Source: Cupriavidus sp. AU9028
Lineage (GTDB): Bacteria > Pseudomonadota > Gammaproteobacteria > Burkholderiales > Burkholderiaceae
Direction of reading: 5' to 3'
Assembly: GCF_019795295.1 (NCBI RefSeq)
Contig: NZ_JAIMCG010000011.1
Coordinates: 1-64,000 of the forward strand
DNA length: 64,000 nt
Each line of letters starts with the position of its first letter. Position 1 is the first letter of the stretch. Below the pieces are notes generated by a model. The model worked only from the letters and a program-made list of their open reading frames with translations, had not been told where the DNA came from and did no database searches. Below, one piece after another: positions 20,871 to 33,295 of this stretch. Position numbers and translations under genes: made by a program.

Positions 20871-21200
20871 ATGACCGCCTACGCCATTGCCCGCCTGACC
20901 GATGTCGACGTTGGCCCGGCCATTCGCGAGTACCTCGAACGGATCGACGATACGCTGGCGCCCTTCGAGGGTCGCTTCATCATCCATGGCGGACCAAGGA
21001 CCATCGTGGAAGGCAGCTGGCGGGAAGATCTGATCGTGGTCCGTTTCCCCACCCTGCAGCATGCGCGCGACTGGTACGGATCGGCCGCCTATCAGGCGAT
21101 CCTGCCCTTGCGCACGCAGAACTCGCTGGGCGACGTGATCCTGATGGAAGGGGTGGACGAGGATCACAAGGCCACGGACGTGTTGAGCGCCAGCCGTTAA
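20871..21200 (+). CDS. DUF1330 family protein
   Basis: 109-aa protein with the dimeric alpha-beta-barrel character of DUF1330: ATG-TAYAIARLTDVD opening, a central beta hairpin FIIHGGPRTIVEGSW, then RFPTLQHARDWYGSAAYQAILPLR, the family's most conserved block. An AAGGAGA ribosome site precedes the ATG. The gene lies downstream of a 31-bp tandem repeat and upstream of bdcR. No enzymatic function is established for the family. Confidence 0.88.
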   Translation: MTAYAIARLTDVDVGPAIREYLERIDDTLAPFEGRFIIHGGPRTIVEGSWREDLIVVRFPTLQHARDWYGSAAYQAILPLRTQNSLGDVILMEGVDEDHKATDVLSASR

Positions 21201-21259
21201 GCGCGGGCACTGCCCGGCCGGGAAGCAGCAGACGAAGGCCAGGGCGGCCCTCGCAGTCC

Positions 21260-21865
21260 TTACTTCCGGCCTTCCTCCGGGAGCGCCTGCGCGATCGCCA
21301 GCCCCGCGAGGCGGGCGGTGGCGAGGAGCCGGTCGAGTCCCTGCCCTTCGCGCGCCTTGGCGGATAGCCCCACCATGGTGGTGCTGACGAAATCCGTCAC
21401 CCGCTCGGCCTCCTGCGGGTACCGCGCCGCGATATAGCGGCGAATCGCCTCTTCCGCCGCCAGGTGGAAGCCCCGCGCGGCCTCGCGCGCCTCATCGTCA
21501 TGGCACCGGGTGCCCTCCAGCACGAGACAACCCGCGGCCGCGGGATCGGCGGCGTAGTGTTGCGCCGCCTGCTCCAGCAGGCCGGCAAGCGCTTGCGCCA
21601 CCGGCCGGTCCGGACGAAGCAGCTCGGCCAGCGGGATGGCCCCATGACTGGCGTAGCGGTCGAGCACGCGCCGGTACAGGCCGCCCTTGTTGCCGAAGGC
21701 GGCGTAGAAGCTCGGTGGATTGATGCCAACCGCATCGGTGACATCGGCAACGCTGACCGCGTCGTAGCCGTGGGCATGGAAGAGGCGCTGGGCCGTGGCC
21801 ACCGCCTGCTCGGGATCGAAGCGGCGGGGCCGGCCGCGAGGGCGAGTATTTTTTGTAGTCGTCAC
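21260..21865 (-). CDS. bdcR: TetR-family repressor BdcR
   Basis: 201-aa TetR-type regulator: N-terminal helix-turn-helix (about 12-58, RGRPRRFDPEQAV...VSVADVTDAVGINPPSFYAAFGNKGGLYRRVL) and a C-terminal ligand domain ending TMVGLSAKAREGQ. It resembles E. coli BdcR along its length and is divergent from a bdcA homologue, the same arrangement as in E. coli, where BdcR represses bdcA. The start is GTG at 21865, inside the shared promoter region, which suits autoregulation. Confidence 0.88.
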   Translation of the reverse strand: MTTTKNTRPRGRPRRFDPEQAVATAQRLFHAHGYDAVSVADVTDAVGINPPSFYAAFGNKGGLYRRVLDRYASHGAIPLAELLRPDRPVAQALAGLLEQAAQHYAADPAAAGCLVLEGTRCHDDEAREAARGFHLAAEEAIRRYIAARYPQEAERVTDFVSTTMVGLSAKAREGQGLDRLLATARLAGLAIAQALPEEGRK

Positions 21866-21920
21866 TATATAAAACCTTGACTCGTGTAGAACCGTATTTT
21901 AGTATCAATCACTACATAAA
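21856..21920. promoter_or_regulatory. bdcR-bdcA divergent promoter and candidate operators
   Basis: For bdcA, TTGACT (21877-21882) and TAGTAT (21900-21905) are 17 bp apart on the plus strand. Two near-identical 13-mers, GTCACTATATAAA (21861-21873) and ATCACTACATAAA (21908-21920), flank this promoter as direct repeats with two mismatches. Each overlaps a small TAGT...ACTA inverted repeat (21856-21867 and 21900-21914). These are good candidates for BdcR binding; binding is inferred. Confidence 0.7.
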
Positions 21921-21933
21921 CAAGGAGTTCCAC

Positions 21934-22647
21934 ATGAGTCAGTTTCAAGGAAAGTCAGTGCTGGTGCTTGGCGGCAGCCGGGGCATTGGAGCGGCGATCG
22001 TGCGGCGGTTCACCGCCGACGGTGCGAACGTCACCTTCACCTATGCTGGGTCTGTGGACGCGGCGCAGCAGTTGGCCAAGGAGACGGGCAGCACCGCGGT
22101 TCAGACCGACAGTGCGGACCGCGACGCGGTGATCGCGAGGGTGCGCGAGAGCGGGCCGCTGGACGTGCTGGTGGTGAACGCGGGGATCGGCCTGTTCGGC
22201 GATGCCCTGGAACTGGACCCCAACGCGGTGGACCGGCTTATCCGGATCAATGTCCACGCGCCCTACCATGCATCGGTAGAGGCCGCCCGGGCAATGCCCG
22301 AAGGCGGCCGGATCATCGTGATCGGCTCGGTCAACGGCGACCGCATGCCCTTTGCGGGAGGCGCGGCCTACGCGTTGAGCAAGTCTGCCCTGCAAGGGAT
22401 GGCGCGCGGACTAGCGCGCGACTTCGGCCCGCGCGGGATTACCATCAATGTGGTGCAGCCGGGGCCGATCGACACGGATGCCAATCCGGCCGACGGCCCG
22501 AACAAGGACTTGATGCACAGCTTCATGGCCATCAAGCGGCACGGGCGTCCGGAAGAGGTGGCTGCCATGGTGGCGTGGCTGACAGGGCCAGAGGCAAGCT
22601 TCGTCACGGGGGCGATGCACACGATCGACGGCGCATTCGGGGCGTGA
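21934..22647 (+). CDS. bdcA: SDR-family cyclic-di-GMP-binding biofilm dispersal protein BdcA
   Basis: 237-aa short-chain dehydrogenase fold with the nucleotide-binding GGSRGIGAAIV (residues 13-23), NAGIG, and the YALSK catalytic pair. It is very close to E. coli BdcA over its whole length, including MPEGGRI, GSVNGDRMP and the C-terminal ASFVTGAMHTIDGAFGA. E. coli BdcA is reported to bind cyclic-di-GMP and promote dispersal. An AAGGAG site lies 6 bp before the ATG. Divergent from bdcR; a bidirectional terminator separates it from guaA. Confidence 0.9.
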   Translation: MSQFQGKSVLVLGGSRGIGAAIVRRFTADGANVTFTYAGSVDAAQQLAKETGSTAVQTDSADRDAVIARVRESGPLDVLVVNAGIGLFGDALELDPNAVDRLIRINVHAPYHASVEAARAMPEGGRIIVIGSVNGDRMPFAGGAAYALSKSALQGMARGLARDFGPRGITINVVQPGPIDTDANPADGPNKDLMHSFMAIKRHGRPEEVAAMVAWLTGPEASFVTGAMHTIDGAFGA

Positions 22648-22673
22648 TGTCCTGGATGCAGCCAGACCGAAAA

Positions 22674-22702
22674 GCAAAAAGCCCGCAGTGCGGGCTTTTT
22701 GC
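22674..22702. terminator. bidirectional terminator between bdcA and guaA
   Basis: Symmetric hairpin: GCAAAAAGCCCGC, a 3-nt loop, then its exact complement. A T run follows the stem on both strands, so it can end both the plus-strand bdcA and the minus-strand guaA transcripts. Confidence 0.92.
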
Positions 22703-22734
22703 ATGAGGCAGCGCGCCCTTTGCAGGACGCGGGA

Positions 22735-24328
<1,594 letters not shown>

Positions 24329-24354
<26 letters not shown>

Positions 24355-25048
24355 GATGGGGTGAAGGCTTGTCGGTGCGTTGGTCGTCGGGCACCACTTC
24401 GGTACCGGGGCCATAGCCCGGCGGCGGCGTGATGACCGGCTCGCGCCGGATTTCTGGTGATACGGTGGACGATGGCGTCGAAGGACCGGCCGTGGTGCCG
24501 TTGCGGCCGAAGCCGCGGTTCGTCGCCGTGGTGTCCGGGTAGTCGGTGGTGGCGGACGCGGGGTGGTCGGCGGCAGACCCCATGCCGGCAAGCGGGCTGG
24601 CCGTGCCCGGCGCCTGTGCCGCCTGCATTTCCTGCCGCAATCGTTCCTCGCGCTCCCGATTGCGCACGCGCGCGGCCAGCGGCAATTGCAGCACGGCGAA
24701 GAAACCGAGCATGACGGCCAGCAGCGGCAGCCAGATCCGTCCGGCGCCCTGCACCGGCAGCTGGAAGAACATCAGCCAACCGCCGATCAGCAGCGCGCTG
24801 ACGAGATTGACCCACCCTACCGTGCGCGCGACCGGTACGGTCAGCGCGCCCTGGAAGGCGGCCCGGCCCATCAGTGCGGCGAAACCGATCATGCCAACGC
24901 CCAGCAGCTGCCCATACAACGCGGGCTGCGGCTGCGGCAGCTGCAGCGCCGCATAGAAGGTCGCGAACGGCGAGATCAGCAGCACGATGCCAAGCATCAG
25001 GTCGAACAGCGCATCGAAGAACAGTACGGCTCTGAGCAGGACCTTCAT
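24329..25048 (-). CDS. uncharacterised four-helix membrane protein between guaB and guaA
   Basis: 239 aa with four predicted membrane helices (about residues 4-30, 45-65, 70-92 and 100-125), then a cytoplasmic, low-complexity tail rich in Pro, Ala, Thr and Gly. A GAGGAG site lies 5 bp before the ATG. The last 26 bp overlap guaA. I do not recognise the family; the position between guaB and guaA is recalled as common in related genomes but does not by itself indicate a role in purine synthesis. Confidence 0.75.
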
Positions 25049-25093
25049 CGAAACTCCTCGAATCTCGTCAGGGCGTGGGGCCCGGATGCGATG

Positions 25094-25127
25094 CGCGGCT
25101 GCACCGTCCAGGACGGGTGCAGCCGCG
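25094..25127 (-). other. long hairpin between guaB and the membrane-protein gene
   Basis: A perfect 12-bp stem, CGCGGCTGCACC with its complement, surrounds a 10-nt loop that can itself pair. There is no T run on either strand, so it is more likely an mRNA stability or processing element than a terminator. Confidence 0.5.
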
Positions 25128-25186
25128 TTGCCGGCGGGCGTCATCCGCTGCGCGGGTGCCGGGGCACACCGCGCGCGGCGCTGCCA

Positions 25187-26677
<1,491 letters not shown>

Positions 26678-26796
26678 TTATACAGGAATGCCCGCATTTT
26701 GACGCTGGCACGGATTGGCAATGCTATGCTTTGAGGCTTTTTCGAAACGGGGGCGCCGTCGTGACTGAAACCGCCCTCGGGTAACGGATCTCGTCG

Positions 26797-27789
26797 ATGG
26801 GAATTGGAGTCCTCTGCGGCCTGCTGGCAGGCGCCCTGTGGGGCATGGTGTTCATCGCCCCGAAACTGCTGCCCGCCTTCTCGCCCTGGGAGCTGGCAAT
26901 CGGCCGCTACCTGGCCTACGGGATCGTCGCGGCGATTGCAGCGGCGCCACTGATGCGCCGCATCGCCCGCAAGCTGCGGCGCGCGGACTGCATTGCCCTG
27001 CTGCGCCAGGCCATGACGGGCAACCTGCTCTATTACGTCCTGCTGGCCTTTGGCGTGCAACTGGCAGGCGTCGGCCCGACCTCCCTGATCATCGGCATCC
27101 TGCCAATCTCCGTGACGCTGCTGGGGCGCCGGGATCACGGCGCGGTGCCGCTCAAGCGCCTTGCGCTGCCGCTGCTGGTGGTGGCGTTGGGCATCGCCTG
27201 TATCAACATCGACCTGTTCTCGGGTGGCGGCAGCGTCCATGGCGCGGCAGCCGACCCCGTGCTGCGCCCGGTCTGGCACAAGATCGCCGGCGTGATCTGC
27301 GCCGCCGGCGCACTGCTGTGCTGGAGTCTGTACGCGGTGGACAACGCGCGCTATCTGCAGCGCAATCCGCAATACAGCGGCAACGAGTGGTCGGCGCTGT
27401 ACGGACTGTCCACCGGCGCGGTGTCGCTGGTGCTGGCGGTGATCGGCTGGCTGCTGTTCGGCGATGCGATCCTGGCCGACACCCACCGCGACTGGCAGTG
27501 GTTCCTGTGGGTCAACGCCGCCGTCGCACTGGGTGCCTCGCTGATCGGCAACAACCTGTGGAACATCGCCAGCCGCCGTCTGCCGCTGACGCTGTCCGGG
27601 CAGATGATCGTGTTCGAGACGCTGTTCGCGCTGGCCTATGGCTTTGTCTACGACGGCCGCTGGCCGCGTCCGCTGGAAATCGCCGCGATCGCGCTGCTGA
27701 TGGTCGGGGTGGCGTGGTCGGTGCGGATGCACGCCGGCGGCGACTCGCCTGGCCAGGGCCAGACCGGTCAACCGGCGCACGCGAGCTGA
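26797..27789 (+). CDS. EamA/DMT-superfamily transporter
   Basis: 330-aa polytopic inner-membrane protein with about ten predicted helices in two EamA-like halves: LLAGALWGMVFIAPKLLPAF opens the first and GVICAAGALLCWSLYAVDNA the second. The pattern fits drug/metabolite exporters. It is divergent from guaB, with 146 bp between. The transported compound is unknown. Confidence 0.85.
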   Translation: MGIGVLCGLLAGALWGMVFIAPKLLPAFSPWELAIGRYLAYGIVAAIAAAPLMRRIARKLRRADCIALLRQAMTGNLLYYVLLAFGVQLAGVGPTSLIIGILPISVTLLGRRDHGAVPLKRLALPLLVVALGIACINIDLFSGGGSVHGAAADPVLRPVWHKIAGVICAAGALLCWSLYAVDNARYLQRNPQYSGNEWSALYGLSTGAVSLVLAVIGWLLFGDAILADTHRDWQWFLWVNAAVALGASLIGNNLWNIASRRLPLTLSGQMIVFETLFALAYGFVYDGRWPRPLEIAAIALLMVGVAWSVRMHAGGDSPGQGQTGQPAHAS

Positions 27790-27826
27790 AGCGGCACGCC
27801 TGCCACGGGCCCGGTCCCGGCCCGGC

Positions 27827-28183
27827 TCAGACCGTATCTCCCCCGCCGCGCATCCACTTCTGGCCTTCCCGGGTGCCGGCCTCCCGCGTGCGCTGCACCC
27901 GGCGCCGCCGGGCCGTCTTCGGATCGGCCTGCAGCGGCCGGTAGACTTCGATGCGGTCGCCCTCGCGCACCACGGTATCCAGCGTCTTGAGCTTGCCGAA
28001 GATGCCCACGCGGGCGCTGGCCGGATCGACCTCGGGATGCGCCTGTAGCAGTCCCGAAGCGGTCAGCGCCGCGCCGATGGTGGCGCCGGCATCGACCTCC
28101 ACCTGCCGTAGAAACGCCTCGCCGGGCAGCGCATAGCAGACCGTCGCGTGGACCCGGGCGCCACCCTGCTCAGCTGGCCGCAT
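27827..28183 (-). CDS. rnfH: RnfH family protein (UPF0125)
   Basis: 118-aa protein with a ubiquitin-like RnfH domain (residues about 8-95: VHATVCYALPGEAFLRQVEVDAG...VGIFGKLKTLDTVVREGDRIEVYRPL) and a short, basic C-terminal tail. The start at MRPAEQ overlaps ratA by 14 bp; an earlier ATG at 28219 is possible. RnfH is commonly encoded beside ratA and smpB, as here; its biochemical function is not settled. Confidence 0.88.
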   Translation of the reverse strand: MRPAEQGGARVHATVCYALPGEAFLRQVEVDAGATIGAALTASGLLQAHPEVDPASARVGIFGKLKTLDTVVREGDRIEVYRPLQADPKTARRRRVQRTREAGTREGQKWMRGGGDTV

Positions 28184-28607
28184 AGACGACGTCGGCCCGC
28201 TTGACGAAGGCATCGACAAAGGTATTGGCGATCATGTTGAAGACCGGCCCGATGACCTTTTCCAGCAGGATGCTGGAAAACTCGTAATGCAGGTGGAACT
28301 CGATCTTGCAGGCGTCGGCGCGCAAGGGAATGAAATTCCAGTACCCGGTAAAGACCTTGAACGGACCATCGGCGAAATTCATGTCGATATGGGTCGGCCG
28401 CTGCTGGACATTGCGGGTATGAAAATATTGCTTGATGCCGCTGAAATTGATATGGACCTTGGCATCGAGCAGGGTCTCGGTCTGTTCGAAGATCTCCACG
28501 CCGCCGCACCAGGGCAGGAACTTGGGATAGTCTTCAACGCGCGTGACCAGGTCGTACATCTGCTCGGCCGAATAGCCCAACAGCACGGTTTTGTGAACGT
28601 CTGCCAT
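28170..28607 (-). CDS. ratA: RatA/Coq10-like START-domain protein
   Basis: 145-aa single-domain protein of the SRPBCC/START superfamily: YSAEQMYDLVTRVEDYPKFLPWCGG at the N terminus and ILLEKVIGPVFNMIANTFVDAFVKRA at the C terminus are the family blocks. E. coli RatA is reported to block ribosomal subunit association, while mitochondrial Coq10 homologues bind ubiquinone; sequence alone does not decide. It is upstream of rnfH and divergent from smpB. Confidence 0.9.
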   Translation of the reverse strand: MADVHKTVLLGYSAEQMYDLVTRVEDYPKFLPWCGGVEIFEQTETLLDAKVHINFSGIKQYFHTRNVQQRPTHIDMNFADGPFKVFTGYWNFIPLRADACKIEFHLHYEFSSILLEKVIGPVFNMIANTFVDAFVKRADVVYAAS

Positions 28608-28659
28608 GAGTCGACGGTTCCTGGCTGCCGCCTGCCCCTGCCTGCCTTGCCGCGCAGGG

Positions 28660-28687
28660 TCGACGGCGCCGGTCTGTTTGCTAGAAT
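28660..28687 (+). promoter_or_regulatory. probable smpB promoter
   Basis: TCGACG (28660-28665) and TAGAAT (28682-28687) are 16 bp apart on the plus strand, 86 bp before the smpB ATG. The -35 has one mismatch to the TTGACG used elsewhere in the window. Confidence 0.55.
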
Positions 28688-28773
28688 CGGGATTTTAGCC
28701 GAGGCTTTGCCGTCACGGCACGCCCGGGCCTAGCGCCCGCCCTCCGGCCCGCCCGTTCCCCACCTGATCACGC

Positions 28774-29226
28774 ATGACCATCGCAGACAACAAGAAGGCC
28801 TTCTTTGACTACTTCATCGAGGAACGATATGAAGCAGGGATCGTGCTCGAAGGGTGGGAGGTCAAGGCGATCCGTGCCTCGCGGGTACAGATCAAGGAGG
28901 GCTATGTGGTGATCCGCGATGCCGAGCTGTACCTGATCGGCGCGCACATCAGCCCGCTGGAGAGCGCCTCCACCCATGTCAAGCCGGACCCGGTGCGCAC
29001 CCGCAAGCTGCTGCTCAAGGCCGACGAGATCAAGAAGCTGATCGGCAAGGTCGAGCAGCGCGGTTATACGCTGGTGCCGCTGAACCTGCATTACACGCGC
29101 GGCCGCGTCAAATGCGAGATCGGCCTGGCCAAGGGCAAGAAGCAGTTCGACAAGCGCGAGACCGAGAAGGCGCGGGACTGGCAGCGCGAGAAGGCGCGGC
29201 TGATCAAGAGCGGCGGCAAGGAATGA
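28774..29226 (+). CDS. smpB: SsrA (tmRNA)-binding protein SmpB
   Basis: 150-aa RNA-binding protein that brings tmRNA to stalled ribosomes for trans-translation. The OB-fold core has [21 protein letters not shown], the H136-like C-terminal region and the basic tail ([19 protein letters not shown]) that enters the mRNA channel. Divergent from ratA-rnfH and convergent with qmcA. No ssrA gene is visible in the window. Confidence 0.97.
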   Translation: MTIADNKKAFFDYFIEERYEAGIVLEGWEVKAIRASRVQIKEGYVVIRDAELYLIGAHISPLESASTHVKPDPVRTRKLLLKADEIKKLIGKVEQRGYTLVPLNLHYTRGRVKCEIGLAKGKKQFDKRETEKARDWQREKARLIKSGGKE

Positions 29227-29282
29227 TGGCGCGGCCGGATGCGCATCGCGGACCCGGCCGATGAATGCTACTCACCCCCCTT

Positions 29283-30212
29283 CTACCCCGCCTTCTGCCC
29301 CTTCACGATCTGCAGGGCCGATGCGACCATCGTGCTCATGTCGCCCAGGTTGCCCGGCACGATCAGCGTGTTGCCCGTCTTGGCCAGGTTGCCGAAGGCG
29401 TTGACGTATTCCTCGGCCACCTTCAGGTTGACCGCTTCCACCCCGCCCTCGCCACGGATGGCGCGGCCGATCTTCTCGATCGCCTGCGCGTTGGCTTCGG
29501 CCACGGCGAGGATTGCCGCCGCCTCGCCCTGGGCGTTGTTGATCGCCGCCTGCTTCTCGCCCTCCGACTTCTGGATGGCCGCTTCGCGCGCGCCCGAGGC
29601 CAGGTTGATCTGTTCCTGACGGCGCCCTTCCGAGGCGGCGATCAGCGCGCGCTTTTCCCGCTCGGCGGTGATCTGCGCCTGCATCGCCCGCAGGATTTCA
29701 TTGGGCGGGGTCAGGTCCTTGATCTCGTAGCGCAACACCTTGACGCCCCAGTTCGATGCCGCCTCGTCCAGCGCGTTGACGATGCTGGCGTTGATGAACT
29801 CGCGCTCCTCGAAGGTCTTGTCCAGCTCCATCTTGCCGATCACCGAGCGCAGCGTGGTCTGCGCCAGCTGGGTGATCGCCACCACGAAGTTGCTCGACCC
29901 GTACGACGCCTTCATCGGGTCGGTAACCTGGAAGTACAGCACGCCATCGACCTGTAGCTGCGTATTGTCGCGCGTGATGCAGACCTGGCTGGGCACATCC
30001 AGCGGGATCTCCTTGAGGACGTGCTTGTAGGCGACGCGATCGATGAAGGGCAGCACGACGTTCAGCCCTGGCGTCAGGGTGGCGCGGTACTTGCCCAGGC
30101 GCTCGAGCACCCATGCGTGCTGCTGCGGCACGATCTTGAAGCTCTGCGCCAGCAGCACGATGACGGCGATCAGGACCAGCATGGGCAGCACGCTGCCGAA
30201 GATATCCAGCAT
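29283..30212 (-). CDS. qmcA: SPFH/band 7 membrane protein QmcA
   Basis: 309-aa stomatin/flotillin-type protein: one N-terminal membrane helix (about 8-24), an SPFH domain (about 25-200; VPQQHAWVLERLGKY...) and an Ala/Glu-rich coiled coil (about 190-255). Bacterial members form large oligomers in functional membrane microdomains and often associate with FtsH or NfeD partners. It is 76 bp downstream of an nfeD gene on the same strand. The start chosen, MLDIFGSVLPML, begins the membrane segment; an upstream extension has no such sense. Confidence 0.92.
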   Translation of the reverse strand: MLDIFGSVLPMLVLIAVIVLLAQSFKIVPQQHAWVLERLGKYRATLTPGLNVVLPFIDRVAYKHVLKEIPLDVPSQVCITRDNTQLQVDGVLYFQVTDPMKASYGSSNFVVAITQLAQTTLRSVIGKMELDKTFEEREFINASIVNALDEAASNWGVKVLRYEIKDLTPPNEILRAMQAQITAEREKRALIAASEGRRQEQINLASGAREAAIQKSEGEKQAAINNAQGEAAAILAVAEANAQAIEKIGRAIRGEGGVEAVNLKVAEEYVNAFGNLAKTGNTLIVPGNLGDMSTMVASALQIVKGQKAG

Positions 30213-30288
30213 AACGACTCCGGTGACGATGAAACAGGATGGTCCGGCCGAGGCACGCCACGCGCGGCGCCGGCCGGCCGACAGCATG

Positions 30289-30714
30289 CTACAGCGGGAT
30301 GACAATCAGCGTGTTGCCGCGCACTTCGACGATACGGTGGCGGCCCGGCAAGGCGGCCGCGCCCTGCCCCAGCTCGACGTTCCACTGCGCGCCGCGATAG
30401 GAGACGCGGGCGCGCCCGCCCGCGTCCCACGCCGGCACCTCGACGCTCTGGCCGATATCGAGATTGACGTTCGGATCGCTCGCCGCGGCGCCCTTGCGCG
30501 TGCGCCCATAGCGCGAGCGGCGCAGCACGACAAAGCCGGCCAGCGACACGGCCGCCGCCACGAACAGCTGGGCGGCCAGCCCCCAGCCCAGCCATGCCAC
30601 CGTGCCCGCCGCCAGCGCGCCGAGCGCCACCACCAGCAGATACAGCGTCAGGCTGGCCAGTTCCGCGATGACCAGCAGGACCGCCAGGCCAAACCAGAGA
30701 TGGTAGTTCGCCAT
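30289..30714 (-). CDS. NfeD-family membrane protein
   Basis: 141 aa: two or three N-terminal membrane helices (about 5-65), then a C-terminal OB-fold NfeD domain (about 80-141, IGQSVEVPAWDAGGRARVSYRGAQWNVEL). This is the short NfeD1b form usually encoded next to an SPFH protein, which follows here as qmcA. The pair probably works together at the inner membrane; their exact role is unknown. Confidence 0.88.
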   Translation of the reverse strand: MANYHLWFGLAVLLVIAELASLTLYLLVVALGALAAGTVAWLGWGLAAQLFVAAAVSLAGFVVLRRSRYGRTRKGAAASDPNVNLDIGQSVEVPAWDAGGRARVSYRGAQWNVELGQGAAALPGRHRIVEVRGNTLIVIPL

Positions 30715-30745
30715 CCGTTGCCTCTCCTCGTTGTCGGTAAACATG

Positions 30746-30769
30746 AAAAACCCCGCCTTGCAGCGGGGT
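30746..30769 (-). terminator. rho-independent terminator of ppsA
   Basis: On the minus strand CCCCGC pairs with GCGGGG around a 6-nt loop and is followed by five T. It lies about 70 bp after the ppsA stop and upstream of nfeD, separating the two transcripts. Confidence 0.85.
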
Positions 30770-30839
30770 CCGGTCGTCCATCGATGGGCGGCGCACACGG
30801 CAATGCGTGCGCCGCCCATGCCGGCTCAGACGGTGGGCA

Positions 30840-33224
30840 TCAGGACGCCAGTTGACGCCAGGTATCCACCACCGAATCCGGGTTCAGCGAGATCGACGAG
30901 ATCCCCTCCTTGGCCAGCCAGGCAGCGAAGTCCGGATGATCGGACGGGCCCTGTCCACAGATACCGACATACTTGTTCAGCCGCAGCGCCGTCGAGATCG
31001 CGCGCGAGAGCATGAAGCGCACCGCCGGATCGCGCTCGTCGAAGTCCTTGGCCAGCAGCTCCATGCCGGAGTCGCGGTCCAGGCCCAGGGTCAGCTGCGT
31101 CAGGTCGTTCGAGCCGATCGAGAAGCCGTCGAAGTACTGCAGGAACTCCTCTGCCAGGATCGCGTTGGACGGCACCTCGCACATCATGATCAGGCGCAGG
31201 CCGTTCTCGCCGCGCTTCAGTCCGTGCTTGCCGAGCAGATCGACCACCTTCTCGGCCTGGCCCAGCGTGCGCACGAACGGCACCATGATCTCGACGTTGG
31301 TCAGCCCCATCTCGTCGCGGACCCGCTTCATCGCCTTGCACTCCATCTCGAAGGCTTCGGCGAAGTCCTCGGCGATGTAGCGCGATGCGCCGCGGAAACC
31401 GAGCATCGGGTTTTCCTCGTCCGGCTCGTAGCGCGAACCGCCGATCAGCTTCTTGTACTCGTTCGACTTGAAGTCCGACAGGCGCACGATCACGGGCTTC
31501 GGATAGAACGCGGCGGCGATCGTCGCCACGCCTTCGGCCAGCTTGTCGACATAAAACGCGCGCGGGCTGGCATGGCCGCGGGCCACGCTCTCGACCGCCT
31601 TCTTCAGGTCGGCATCGACCTGCGGGTAGTCGAGGATGGCCTTCGGGTGAACGCCGATGTTGTTGTTGATGATGAATTCCAGACGCGCCAGGCCCACGCC
31701 GCCGTTCGGAATCTGCGCGAAATCGAAGGCCAGCTGCGGATTGCCGACGTTCATCATGATCTTGACGTCGATCTGCGGCATCTCGCCGCGCTGCACCTCG
31801 GTGACCTCGGTCTCCAGCAGGCCGTCGTAGATCCGGCCCTCGTCGCCTTCGGCGCAGGACACCGTGACCAGCGTGCCGTCCTTGAGCACGTCGGTGGCGT
31901 CGCCGCAGCCGACCACGGCCGGCACGCCAAGCTCGCGCGCGATGATCGCCGCATGGCAGGTCCGGCCGCCACGGTTGGTGACGATGGCCGAGGCGCGCTT
32001 CATCACCGGCTCCCAGTTCGGGTCGGTCATGTCGGCGACCAGCACGTCGCCCGGCTGCACCCGCTCCATCTCGCTCGGGTCGTTGATCACGCGGACCGGG
32101 CCGGTGCCGATCTTCTGGCCGATGGCACGGCCGGTGGCCAGCACGGCGGAGGTCCCCTTGAGCTTGAAGCGCTGCTCGACCTTGCCGGCAGCCTGGCTCT
32201 TCACGGTCTCCGGGCGTGCCTGCAGGATGTAGATCTTGCCGTCCTTGCCGTCCTTGCCCCACTCGATATCCATCGGGCGGCCATAGTGCTTCTCGATGAT
32301 CATCGCGTAGCGGGCCAGCTCGCTGACGTCGTCATCGGTGATCGAGTAGCGGTTGCGCAGCTCGGTCGGCACGTCCACCGTCTTGACGCGGCCCTGCTCG
32401 CCCGGGGCGGTGAACTCCATCTTGATCAGCTTCGAACCGATCGAGCGGCGGATGATGGGATAGTTGCCGGCTTCCAGCATCGGCTTGAAGACATAGAACT
32501 CGTCGGGATTCACCGCGCCCTGCACCACGGTCTCGCCCAGGCCGTAGCTGGACGTGATGAAGACCACGTCGGGGAAGCCCGACTCGGTGTCGATGGTGAA
32601 CATCACGCCGGAGGCGGCGAGGTCGGAACGGACCATGCGCTGCACGCCGGCCGACAGCGCGACCACATCGTGGGCGAAGCCCTTGTGGACGCGATACGAG
32701 ATGGCGCGGTCGTTGTACAGCGAGGCGAACACGTGCTTGATCTTGTCCAGCACGTCGTCGATGCCGCTGACGTTCAGGTAGGACTCCTGCTGGCCGGCGA
32801 ACGAGGCGTCGGGCAGATCCTCTGCCGTGGCGGACGAGCGCACCGCGAACGACGCTTCGGCGCCTTCGCGCGCGGACACACGGGCGTAGTGGTCGCGAAT
32901 CTCCTGTTCCAGGCGGGGCTGGAACGGCGCGCTGGCAACCCAGCCGCGAATTTCGGCACCGGCTTCGGCCAGCGCCTTGACGTCATCGACGTCAAGCGAC
33001 TTCAGGCGATCGGAGATGCGCTGGGTCAGGTTGTTGTGAGCGAGGAAGTCGCGGAAGGCCAGCGCCGTGGTGGCAAAGCCGCCCGGAACCCGGACGCCCG
33101 CCTCGGCCAGCTGGGAGATCATTTCGCCCAGGGACGAATTCTTGCCTCCCACCACTTCCACATCGGACATGCGCAGCTGCTCGAACGGCAGCACATAGGC
33201 GCCGTCATTGGCCAGGTTGGTCAT
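30840..33224 (-). CDS. ppsA: phosphoenolpyruvate synthase PpsA
   Basis: Makes phosphoenolpyruvate from pyruvate and ATP, giving AMP and phosphate; needed for growth on C3 compounds such as lactate, pyruvate or propionate-derived pyruvate. The 794-aa enzyme has an N-terminal ATP-binding domain, the swivelling phosphohistidine domain with [14 protein letters not shown] (His about 424), and a C-terminal PEP-binding barrel with [22 protein letters not shown] ribosome site precedes the ATG. Divergent from ppsR, whose product controls it. Confidence 0.97.
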   Translation of the reverse strand: MTNLANDGAYVLPFEQLRMSDVEVVGGKNSSLGEMISQLAEAGVRVPGGFATTALAFRDFLAHNNLTQRISDRLKSLDVDDVKALAEAGAEIRGWVASAPFQPRLEQEIRDHYARVSAREGAEASFAVRSSATAEDLPDASFAGQQESYLNVSGIDDVLDKIKHVFASLYNDRAISYRVHKGFAHDVVALSAGVQRMVRSDLAASGVMFTIDTESGFPDVVFITSSYGLGETVVQGAVNPDEFYVFKPMLEAGNYPIIRRSIGSKLIKMEFTAPGEQGRVKTVDVPTELRNRYSITDDDVSELARYAMIIEKHYGRPMDIEWGKDGKDGKIYILQARPETVKSQAAGKVEQRFKLKGTSAVLATGRAIGQKIGTGPVRVINDPSEMERVQPGDVLVADMTDPNWEPVMKRASAIVTNRGGRTCHAAIIARELGVPAVVGCGDATDVLKDGTLVTVSCAEGDEGRIYDGLLETEVTEVQRGEMPQIDVKIMMNVGNPQLAFDFAQIPNGGVGLARLEFIINNNIGVHPKAILDYPQVDADLKKAVESVARGHASPRAFYVDKLAEGVATIAAAFYPKPVIVRLSDFKSNEYKKLIGGSRYEPDEENPMLGFRGASRYIAEDFAEAFEMECKAMKRVRDEMGLTNVEIMVPFVRTLGQAEKVVDLLGKHGLKRGENGLRLIMMCEVPSNAILAEEFLQYFDGFSIGSNDLTQLTLGLDRDSGMELLAKDFDERDPAVRFMLSRAISTALRLNKYVGICGQGPSDHPDFAAWLAKEGISSISLNPDSVVDTWRQLAS

Positions 33225-33295
33225 AACACCCTCAAAACGAAGTAGGAAACCTGTCGCCCCTCGCCGGAATATGATTGGAGTTCTGCTACCGACGG

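Noticed and set aside
30807-33245. Open frame of about 812 codons on the plus strand opposite ppsA
   Set aside because: Antisense shadow of ppsA; its composition is typical of the reverse complement of a codon-biased gene and there is no ribosome site.
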